Assembly (NCBI RefSeq): GCF_016056295.1
Contig: NZ_JAECZB010000093.1
Coordinates: 37,844 to 101,843 of the forward strand
Direction of reading: 5' to 3'
Length of the DNA: 64,000 bases
From: Atlanticothrix silvestris CENA357
GTDB taxonomy: Bacteria > Cyanobacteriota > Cyanobacteriia > Cyanobacteriales > Nostocaceae
Numbering within the stretch: position 1 is the first letter of the stretch; each line of letters starts with the position of its first letter. Below the pieces are notes generated by a model. That model was given only the letters and a program-made list of their open reading frames with translations. It did no database searches and had not been told where the DNA came from. This document shows, piece by piece, positions 54,396-61,486 of the stretch. Both the position numbers and the translations under genes were made by a program.

Positions 54396-55010
54396 TCTAA
54401 TTAACTTTATTTATAAAAATTTAATATTCTCTCTATCTCTCTCTCCTGAAGTCGGAGAATGATTATTCCATATAAGTTACAGCTTTTTTTGCTCAACTAC
54501 TTCGAGACTATTATTAAGAGCTAAGCTCAGAAAAAAGTATCTATTGATACAGAATTAGGTTTTTGGTAAATAGAGAATCAATCAAATTTAATCGTGTATT
54601 TACCAAGGTTTGTTGCAGTCACACTGGCAATGGTTACTGTCAGGTAGCTTTTGGGCTTTAGAAATGAGGAACGTTGCGGCAGACAAAGTTTTGCTGTAAT
54701 TTTACTACTTACTTCCTAATATGTTTTTGATATAGATATTGACAATCTTGAGCATTTATACTTCCAGAGTCTAATTAAAGATTAAGTGAAGGAGGCTTGA
54801 CTGTTTCGGAAACTACATAATAAGTTCTTAAGAACATCCGCAAAAATATTTACAGAAGCACCACTAATTTCCTAAACTCCTACTTGGGTTATTTAAATTT
54901 CTGGTTGGCAAACAAGCGGTCTAAATGAAAAATATCAAAAACCACTAAATTTAACCTTAGTCGTTGGTTTTTTTCTGGTTAACCTGTTTTTTACCATTTT
55001 TTGAAGGAAG
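54396..55010. other. Gene-free region upstream of the ammonium transporter (615 bp)
   Basis: Contains the NtcA-type site listed separately, then about 460 bases of leader to the transporter start. No gene-like frame is seen. The GAAGGAAG ribosome site is directly before the ATG at 55011. Confidence 0.5.
54537..54550. promoter_or_regulatory. NtcA-type binding site
   Basis: A perfect palindrome GTATCTATTGATAC matches the NtcA consensus GTA-N8-TAC. A weak -10-like TAGAGAAT lies at 54571, about 20 bases downstream rather than the usual 22-23. NtcA is the global nitrogen regulator of cyanobacteria and commonly activates ammonium-transporter genes. The site is 461 bases before the transporter ATG. 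Confidence 0.65.
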
Positions 55011-56621
55011 ATGTTCAGATTCATGTACAAACAGAAATCGAAAATAAGAAGTAGGCATCTATTAGCAAAGAATTACGCTAAAAATACACAATTTAACTCA
55101 AAATTCCGGATATTTGCTTCAGCAATTAAGCGGCTCTCTCCTAGTTGGCAAGCTTGTTTACCATTAGCTTGTCTGATTGTGCTGGGTTGGGGTTATGTAG
55201 CAGTTGCCCAAACTCCAGCCGCAGCGCCAACAACAGCAGAACTCAAAGTTGCTACGGATAATCTTAAAGTCGCTCTTGACACACTATGGGTAGCGATCGC
55301 TGCTTTTTTGGTGTTTTTCATGAATGCCGGTTTTTGTATGTTAGAAACAGGCTTCTGTCGCCAGAAAAATGCTGTCAACGTTCTTGCTAAAAACTTGATT
55401 GTATTTGCTCTGGCTACCGTGGCTTTTTGGGCGATTGGTTTTGGCTTGATGTTTGGTGATGGCAATGACTTTATTGGATTAAGTGGATTTTTCCTCAAAG
55501 GACTAGATAATAGTCCTGCAACTGGAGATGCTTATCAAGGTGTTTTTAGTGCTATTAGTTGGGCTGGTGTACCCCTAGCTGCCAAGTTCTTATTCCAATT
55601 AGTGTTTGCCGGAACAGCAGCAACCATCGTTTCTGGAGCAGTAGCCGAACGAATTAAGTTTGCTGACTTCCTCATTTTCAGTCTTTTACTTGTAGGTATT
55701 GCTTACCCCATTACCGGGCACTGGATTTGGGGTACTGGCTGGCTAGCCGACATGGGTTTTTGGGATTTTGCTGGTTCGACTGTGGTTCACTCAGTTGGTG
55801 GCTGGGCTGCTTTAATGGGAGCAGCGTTTTTGGGGCCCCGCATCGGCAAATATCAAGATAAGCAAGTCGTAGCTCTGCCCGGTCACAATATGAGTATTGC
55901 TACCTTGGGCTGTTTGATTCTTTGGTTGGGCTGGTTTGGTTTCAACCCCGGTTCGGTAATGGCTGCTGATCCCGGTGCGATTACCCATATTGCTTTAACA
56001 ACTAATATGGCTGCTGCTGCGGGTGGAATTGGAGCTACTGCTACAGCTTGGTTCTACTTGGGTAAGCCAGACTTGTCAATGATTATCAATGGTATTCTGG
56101 CTGGCTTGGTTGGAATTACAGCATCTTGTGCTTACGTCGGTATTGCTAGTTCTTTAGTAATTGGCTTAATTGCTGGAGTAATAGTAGTTTTCTCTGTCAC
56201 CTTCTTCGATAAACTCGGCATTGATGACCCAGTAGGAGCTACCTCAGTTCACTTAGTCTGCGGTATCTGGGGAACTCTTGCAGTTGGGTTGTGGTCGGTC
56301 GGCCCTGGTGTTTTTTCCTGGTATGGTGAGGCACTTGGCCCAGCAAGAGGTTTATTTGCTGGTGGTGGACTTGGACAGTTCTTTATTCAGCTAATTGGTG
56401 TTGTTTCGGTAGGTGGGATGACCGTTCTCCTCAGCACCATCTTTTGGTTAATACTGAAGGCAACTTTAGGTATTAGAGTTTCAAGAGAAGAAGAACTAGA
56501 AGGTTTAGATATCGGCGAACACGGCATGGAAGCCTACAGTGGATTCGTCAAAGAAGGTGGTGGTGCAGGAGGATTTCCTGAAGGACATGGTTCTATGGGA
56601 ATGTCACCAGATAAATTTTGA
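55011..56621 (+). CDS. amt: Ammonium transporter, Amt family
   Basis: A 536-residue ammonium channel of the Amt/MEP family in the cytoplasmic membrane. An N-terminal basic stretch and hydrophobic segment ending VAVAQ look like a cleaved signal peptide. About eleven helices follow, starting [18 protein letters not shown] and [19 protein letters not shown] text. The pore His pair lies in [16 protein letters not shown] and [16 protein letters not shown], and the central motif [17 protein letters not shown] is intact. The tail is Gly-rich. GAAGGAAG precedes the first ATG (55011); an ATG at 55023 is the second choice. Likely induced under nitrogen limitation through the upstream NtcA-type site. 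Confidence 0.93.
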   Translation: MFRFMYKQKSKIRSRHLLAKNYAKNTQFNSKFRIFASAIKRLSPSWQACLPLACLIVLGWGYVAVAQTPAAAPTTAELKVATDNLKVALDTLWVAIAAFLVFFMNAGFCMLETGFCRQKNAVNVLAKNLIVFALATVAFWAIGFGLMFGDGNDFIGLSGFFLKGLDNSPATGDAYQGVFSAISWAGVPLAAKFLFQLVFAGTAATIVSGAVAERIKFADFLIFSLLLVGIAYPITGHWIWGTGWLADMGFWDFAGSTVVHSVGGWAALMGAAFLGPRIGKYQDKQVVALPGHNMSIATLGCLILWLGWFGFNPGSVMAADPGAITHIALTTNMAAAAGGIGATATAWFYLGKPDLSMIINGILAGLVGITASCAYVGIASSLVIGLIAGVIVVFSVTFFDKLGIDDPVGATSVHLVCGIWGTLAVGLWSVGPGVFSWYGEALGPARGLFAGGGLGQFFIQLIGVVSVGGMTVLLSTIFWLILKATLGIRVSREEELEGLDIGEHGMEAYSGFVKEGGGAGGFPEGHGSMGMSPDKF

Positions 56622-56948
56622 TCTGTTTGATTTTTGATTACTGAATTAATTTCCGCCCTTTTGATTTTTTATCATCAAAGGTGGCGGTTTTTTTATTTAA
56701 AAGTGATTATATACTAATGACGTGACAAAGGTAATTTAGTACATTAGATTGGATAAAATAAACTGCCAATAAACGTCGATAGTCGATAATAAAAATTTTA
56801 TTAATGCAACATTTTAGCATTGTTAAACCACCCTAATGTCAGCTTTTAGTAGTCTATTTTATTAATTATGATGGGTTTGTAAAATATAAACACTTTAGTG
56901 CTTGAAAATGTAGGACTAAAGTATTGACTACTTATTTTATTTTCATCA
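56622..56948. other. Gene-free stretch between amt and hsdR (327 bp)
   Basis: Holds the amt terminator at 56653-56694 and then AT-rich DNA before the convergent hsdR end. No gene or repeat was recognised. Confidence 0.5.
56653..56694 (+). terminator. Intrinsic terminator after amt
   Basis: CCGCC-CTTTTGAT pairs with ATCAAAG-GTGGCGG (one bulge) and is followed by seven T residues. It lies about 30 bases after the stop of the ammonium transporter gene. Confidence 0.85.
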
Positions 56949-58484
56949 TTAATGCGATGAACCACTAGAATTTTGCGTCAACCTGCGATAAACCTTCTCT
57001 AGTATCCAATCCTTTACAGCTCCGCCAAATTCTTTGTCATCTATAATTTTGGCAAAGATATCTTGGTTTAAATCCATGCGCTCAATCAGCTTTGTCAAAA
57101 AGATATTTTCAAAGCCATATTTAAAGTTTTGAATTGAGTTGCTTTTGGCTTGTTGTGATAATATTTCATCCTGAACCAGTGCTTCCTCAATTTGGCTAAA
57201 AAAGTATTTATCTGCTTCCGTAAAATCGGTGCGAAATCTTTGGTTGAGGATGTCGATAATTTCTGAGAGTTTAGCTTGTGTTTCTTTTTCTCTGGGTATG
57301 CCTGCTTCAGTTATTGGTTGTAGATGTGATTCTGTACTTTTTTCTAAAATAATTCGACCTTCTCGGATTTTTTCTAATCGATAATATTCTAGTGCAACTT
57401 CATCAGTGAGTTTAAAAACTTCGCTTTGGCTACGTTTTGGTAACTTAGTTTGTAAGAGGCGAGTAAAAGCATAGAATTTCTCTAGCGCTTCATCAACAAA
57501 GGGCATAATTTGGGACAAGAAAGCATACAGTCTGATAAATGCAGTTAAACTATTCTTAAATTCATCTTGCTGTTCTTCACTCAAACCTTTAAAACGGTCA
57601 ACGGCAGGATCAACTAAAGAATGAAGTCGGCTGTGATCTCGTTTATTTGCCTTCGCTTGAGATTTAAAAAATACCTGTGCAAAAGCGTCTACCTCACTAG
57701 TCCAGATAATTTGGTAGCCATCTAATCTATTTTTTAAGTCATATAATCGGTTAGGATCTGTAGTTGATGCTAGTGTTGTTTGTTCATAATAAGGCTGGAA
57801 AGCATCAATAATTTCTTGCTCTTCATTAGCAAAATCTAAAACAAAAGTATCTTCTTTTCCTGAACAAGTGCGATTTAAGCGAGATAAAGTTTGTACGGCT
57901 TTGACTCCAGAAAGTTTTTTATCCACGTACATGGTGTGTAACAATGGCTGGTCAAAACCAGTTTGATACTTATCCGCGACAATTAACAGTTGATATTCAC
58001 CAGTTTCAAACTTTTCGGGTAATTCTCGTTCACCAAAGCCATTGATATCATATTCAGTGTATTTAATAGCTGTTTCTCTATCGGTAAAACTGGTAAAAGC
58101 TACCAATGCTTTAATATCAACGTAACCTTGTTTCTTTAAATAGTTGTCAAATTCTTCTTTATAGCGGACTACGTGAGGGCGAGAAGCAGTAACTACCATT
58201 GCTTTAGCTTTGCCACCAATTTTGTACATGACACATTGGCGAAAGTGTTCGATAATCACTTCGGTTTTCTGCGCTAAGTTATGTGGATGTAGCGATAAAA
58301 ACCGGGCTATAGCTCTACTAGCTTTCTTTGTATTAATTTTAGGGTCATCTGCGATCGCTTTAGAAATTTGGAAGTAAGTTTTATAGGTTGTGTAGTTCTG
58401 CAACACATCCATAATGAACCCTTCTTCAATTGCTTGGCGCATGGAATACAGATGAAAAGGTTCTGGTTGACCTTGGGCGTTCAT
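56949..58484 (-). CDS. hsdR: Type I restriction enzyme R subunit, C-terminal part (split by frameshift)
   Basis: The 511-residue C-terminal half of a type I restriction motor subunit. It has the second RecA-like helicase domain: AMVVTASRPHVVRYKEEF near residue 93, VADKYQTGFDQPLLHTMYVD near 178 and QTLSRLNRTCSGKEDTF near 203, then the helical region that joins the modification subunits. Its ATG overlaps the stop of the N-terminal half as ATGA. The protein sequence continues exactly where the first half leaves family similarity, so one A was probably lost from an A-run in the ancestral gene. The two halves might still work as coupled subunits. Together they match one R subunit of about 1000 residues. 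Confidence 0.85.
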   Translation of the reverse strand: MNAQGQPEPFHLYSMRQAIEEGFIMDVLQNYTTYKTYFQISKAIADDPKINTKKASRAIARFLSLHPHNLAQKTEVIIEHFRQCVMYKIGGKAKAMVVTASRPHVVRYKEEFDNYLKKQGYVDIKALVAFTSFTDRETAIKYTEYDINGFGERELPEKFETGEYQLLIVADKYQTGFDQPLLHTMYVDKKLSGVKAVQTLSRLNRTCSGKEDTFVLDFANEEQEIIDAFQPYYEQTTLASTTDPNRLYDLKNRLDGYQIIWTSEVDAFAQVFFKSQAKANKRDHSRLHSLVDPAVDRFKGLSEEQQDEFKNSLTAFIRLYAFLSQIMPFVDEALEKFYAFTRLLQTKLPKRSQSEVFKLTDEVALEYYRLEKIREGRIILEKSTESHLQPITEAGIPREKETQAKLSEIIDILNQRFRTDFTEADKYFFSQIEEALVQDEILSQQAKSNSIQNFKYGFENIFLTKLIERMDLNQDIFAKIIDDKEFGGAVKDWILEKVYRRLTQNSSGSSH

Positions 58485-59968
58485 GTGGCCGAAGTCTTCC
58501 AGGGTTTTTGTTTGGGTGTGGCTGTGAAAGCAAAGAAGCTCAAGTTCGGTTGTTTACCACGAATACGCATCTGTTTGCGGATATTATCTTCAATGTCCTC
58601 TTCTTCATCAGCCGTGCTTTCTTCTTGGGCTGAACGGCTGAGGTCATTGATAGAAAGGACTTCTTTCATTTTTTTGGATGCTTCGCCACTTTGAGAACTG
58701 TGGGCTTCATCCACTATGAGGGCGTAATTGCGTTTTGGTAGTTGGGCAATGTTGTTTTTTTCTAAGATTTCCCGAATTTTATCTAAGACAAAAGGAAACT
58801 TCTGCAAGGTGGTAATGATGATATTAGTTCCAGAAACCAAGGCTTCAGCTAGTTGTGCCGAGTTTTTATCAATTTTCTGCACGACACCTTGCTTATGCTC
58901 AAATTGATAAATCGTGTCTTGTAGTTGCTGATCTAATACTCTTCTATCGGTGATGACGATGACTAAATCAAAAACTCGCTGATCTTGGTCGTTATATAAA
59001 CTAGCAAGTTGATATGCTAACCAAGCAATGGAGTTACTTTTACCACTACCAGCAGAATGCTGAATCAGGTAGTCATGTCCTGTTCCTTTAACTTTGGCAT
59101 CTGCGGTTAGTTTGCGAACAGCATCTAATTGGTGAAACCGAGGAAAGATGAGGGTTTCTTTTTTGGCAGATTTACCGTCGAGTTTAATGTTTTCTTGCTC
59201 AAGATGTAAAAAACGACCCACAATGTCTAGCCAACTGTCTTTTGTCCAGATATCTTCCCAAAGGTAGGCGGTTTTGTAGCCGTTGGGGTTTGGTGGGTTG
59301 CCTGCGCCTTTGTTGTAACCTTTGTTGAAGGGTAGAAAACGGGTGTTACTGCTATGAATGCGGGTAGTCATCCAAACTTCATCTGGGTCTACAGCAAAAT
59401 GTACTAAAGCACGTCGTTTGAATTGAAATAACAAATCTCGGTAATCCCGGTCTTCGATATACTGGCGCTTGGCTTTATCTACATCCTGTCCGGTAAACTG
59501 GTTTTTTAATTCTGCTGTGGCGACTGGTAAGCCATTGATACTTAACAATAAATCTATTGAGTTGTCGTGTTGGTCACTGTAGCGCACCTGACGAGTGACG
59601 GTGAGGATATTTTGGTTATAAAGTGCTAGAGTATCGGGGTTTAGACCACTGGCAGGTTTGAAAAATGCCAGTTTGAAGCGTACACCGTAGTCAGTGATGC
59701 CATAGCGCAGTACGTCTAGCATCCCCCGTAACTCTAATTCTACATAGAGCCTTTGAATGAACTTTGGTTCTACAGCCAAGCCATGAATATCTGAAAGCCT
59801 TCGCCATGCTTCTGGTTGAGAAGTTTGAATAAATTGGAAAATGGTGGCTTTATCAAATGCTAACTCGCGGCTAAAGTTGCCAGCATTGCCTAATTGATAG
59901 CCGCCATTGTTAATGAGGAAGTCAACTATGGCTGTTTCAAAAGCGCGTTCAGTAGTTTGGCTTGTCAT
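58481..59968 (-). CDS. hsdR: Type I restriction enzyme R subunit, N-terminal part (split by frameshift)
   Basis: The N-terminal half of HsdR, about 495 residues. It begins MTSQTTERAFETAIVDFL and has the nuclease block SIDLLLSINGLPVATAELKN near residue 140, Walker A QHSAGSGKSNSIAWLA near 300, DEAHSSQSGEASKK near 420 and FFAFTATPKQK near 480. After that the frame changes: PWKTSAT and a stop replace the expected TLEDFG-H-MNAQG reading of the next frame. Restoring one A at about 58507 joins the frames. I chose the ATG at 59968 with an AGAGGA site upstream; the longer frame to 60001 overlaps the toxin gene. No HsdM or HsdS gene lies in the window. Confidence 0.87.
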   Translation of the reverse strand: MTSQTTERAFETAIVDFLINNGGYQLGNAGNFSRELAFDKATIFQFIQTSQPEAWRRLSDIHGLAVEPKFIQRLYVELELRGMLDVLRYGITDYGVRFKLAFFKPASGLNPDTLALYNQNILTVTRQVRYSDQHDNSIDLLLSINGLPVATAELKNQFTGQDVDKAKRQYIEDRDYRDLLFQFKRRALVHFAVDPDEVWMTTRIHSSNTRFLPFNKGYNKGAGNPPNPNGYKTAYLWEDIWTKDSWLDIVGRFLHLEQENIKLDGKSAKKETLIFPRFHQLDAVRKLTADAKVKGTGHDYLIQHSAGSGKSNSIAWLAYQLASLYNDQDQRVFDLVIVITDRRVLDQQLQDTIYQFEHKQGVVQKIDKNSAQLAEALVSGTNIIITTLQKFPFVLDKIREILEKNNIAQLPKRNYALIVDEAHSSQSGEASKKMKEVLSINDLSRSAQEESTADEEEDIEDNIRKQMRIRGKQPNLSFFAFTATPKQKPWKTSAT

Positions 59969-59988
59969 TTTGTAGAAATTCCTCTGTT

Positions 59989-60417
59989 TTACTTTGTCCA
60001 ATCCTCCAGCACCAAATTGGGAATTTGAGAGAAATCCTTTTGGTTACGAGTAACCATCACCGCACTTATGGAAATAGCAATTGCAGCTATTCGCAAATCT
60101 TTCTGTAGTCTTTTTTTATTTAGTTGCTGGTTTTCTCTAAGTAAACCCTGGTAGCAAGTATAGGCAGCAGTATCAAAATTGAGTATTCTGACTCCTTTGA
60201 AATATTCTTGAGTAGTCCACAGTTTAGTATAAAGGTTTACTAAATTACCAGATTCAGCCCGGTCATTAATTTTGACTACCCACCCGTTAAAAATTTCTTG
60301 AACTGTGACAATAGTGATGGCTAGATGGGGATAAACTTGAGCAACTTTAGATATAACAGTTTGGTTTCCTTGAAGTAAAAACGAAACATGGTCTGTGTCA
60401 AGTATATAAAGACTCAT
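59989..60417 (-). CDS. PIN-domain toxin (VapC-like)
   Basis: A 142-residue PIN-domain ribonuclease. The acidic active-site residues are visible: LDTDHVSFLL at residues 6-15, the Glu in TVQEIFNGW near 39, DLRIAAIAIS near 107 and the late TRNQKDFS near 122. Such toxins cleave tRNA or rRNA when freed from their antitoxin. The antitoxin-like gene lies 35 bases upstream and is transcribed in the same direction. The gene ends about 20 bases before the hsdR start, so the module is embedded in the restriction locus. Confidence 0.85.
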   Translation of the reverse strand: MSLYILDTDHVSFLLQGNQTVISKVAQVYPHLAITIVTVQEIFNGWVVKINDRAESGNLVNLYTKLWTTQEYFKGVRILNFDTAAYTCYQGLLRENQQLNKKRLQKDLRIAAIAISISAVMVTRNQKDFSQIPNLVLEDWTK

Positions 60418-60452
60418 ACTTTTTTCTCAAGCTGGCTAGAAACCTCAGCCTG

Positions 60453-60794
60453 TTAATCTTCATCTATTATGTTACGTTCTGCTCTCAGATTATCCGCAAT
60501 TTCCGCAAAATCTGCGTCATCTTTAAACACACCCGCAAACTTCATCCAGGGATTTTCTGCTTCGCTTTGAGGTAATTGAATTTCTACTGGAATAATTTCT
60601 ATTTTCTCAAGACGAGTTGACAAAAGTTTTTTCAATTCTTCTACAGCTTGTTCTTGAGTAGATGCTTCAACCTGAGTATTAGGAAATTCTAAGACAGAAG
60701 CTATTACATTTCCTTCACTATTACGTTCTACTAGGATATGTAACTTTAGATTTTCAGATTGAGGTAGCGTTACGGAGGAGAAATTGATAACCAT
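60453..60794 (-). CDS. Probable antitoxin partner of the PIN toxin
   Basis: About 113 residues. The N-terminal part (LKLHILVERNSEGNVIASVL then EASTQEQAVEELKKLLSTRL) resembles the HicB-like partial RNase H fold of several antitoxins. The tail NPWMKFAGVFKDDADFAEIA followed by ERNIIDED is the typical toxin-binding end seen before PIN toxins in cyanobacteria. I chose the ATG at 60794; the frame upstream to 60812 needs a TTG. Toxin and antitoxin order (antitoxin first) fits autoregulated modules. No DNA-binding motif is obvious. Confidence 0.75.
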   Translation of the reverse strand: MVINFSSVTLPQSENLKLHILVERNSEGNVIASVLEFPNTQVEASTQEQAVEELKKLLSTRLEKIEIIPVEIQLPQSEAENPWMKFAGVFKDDADFAEIADNLRAERNIIDED

Positions 60795-60850
60795 AAATTT
60801 AATTATTACCAAGCCTTTTTTAATAATAGCAATCAGAGAGTATAGCAGAT

Positions 60851-61192
60851 TTAAAAGTTCATTTGGCGATTTATGTGGTCATGGTGTTGAACTTTCTTTG
60901 ATACCAAAATGCGCGATCGCAATTGCTTTGCAGGTTGAAGCAAATAGATGTCAGGAATACCCAAACGAATTTTATGCTTGCCAATTCTCAGAGACTTACC
61001 TGCTAATGGATAAACCAAACGTACTTGATTTACTGGTATCCAAATACGAAGCCTAGAATTTTGGGCCAGATTAATTACGCCATCCTTGGAAATATCTGCA
61101 AATTCGGATTTAAACGATTGCTTTGGAAGTTTCCCGAAAGTGCGATCGCCAAGTAAAACTAGAAAACCAGATTGAGCAATGGGAAAAATCAT
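60851..61192 (-). pseudogene. Possible Cas6 (Cmx6-like) fragment
   Basis: A 113-residue frame. The middle part, SRLRIWIPVNQVRLVYPLAG, then GKSLRIGKHKIRLGIPDIYL and LQPAKQLRSRI, resembles the core of the Cas6 variant of MYXAN-type CRISPR systems, which processes CRISPR RNA. The first 40 residues (SGFLVLLGDRTFGKLPKQ) do not fit the expected Cas6 N terminus, and the family's usual C-terminal third is missing or altered. No CRISPR repeats or other cas genes are in view. It is therefore a remnant at best; a different small protein is possible. Confidence 0.4.
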
Positions 61193-61280
61193 CGCAAAGA
61201 TTTCTGGAAAAAGTAGTAGTAGACAGGGCTAATTTTTTATTTATTTAAAAACCAATAAATTCTGTAAATTTAGCACTAAC

Positions 61281-61308
61281 AAAAGCCCAGTATACAGGCT
61301 GTGCTTTT
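61281..61308. terminator. Possible terminator hairpin
   Basis: AAAAGC-C-CAG pairs with CTG-T-GCTTTT around an eight-base loop, with A and T tracts on either side. It lies between the Cas6-like fragment and the NACHT gene. Confidence 0.5.
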
Positions 61309-61486
61309 AATTGCAAGAGCGATCGCTGTCCGACAGTAAAGGATACAAGGCTTGCAAAAAGCCGAAAATCAGAAAAAATTTACGTAAGCCTAACTACTAT
61401 CGTAGATATACTGCTAGTGCTAGTATCAATCTAGAATCTAAAATCTATACTTATTCATTTAAATCAATTATGTGGAGACCATAATA

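Noticed and set aside
60784..61056. Rightward 90-codon frame opposite the Cas6-like fragment and antitoxin start
   Set aside because: It overlaps two better-supported leftward frames and shows no family features.
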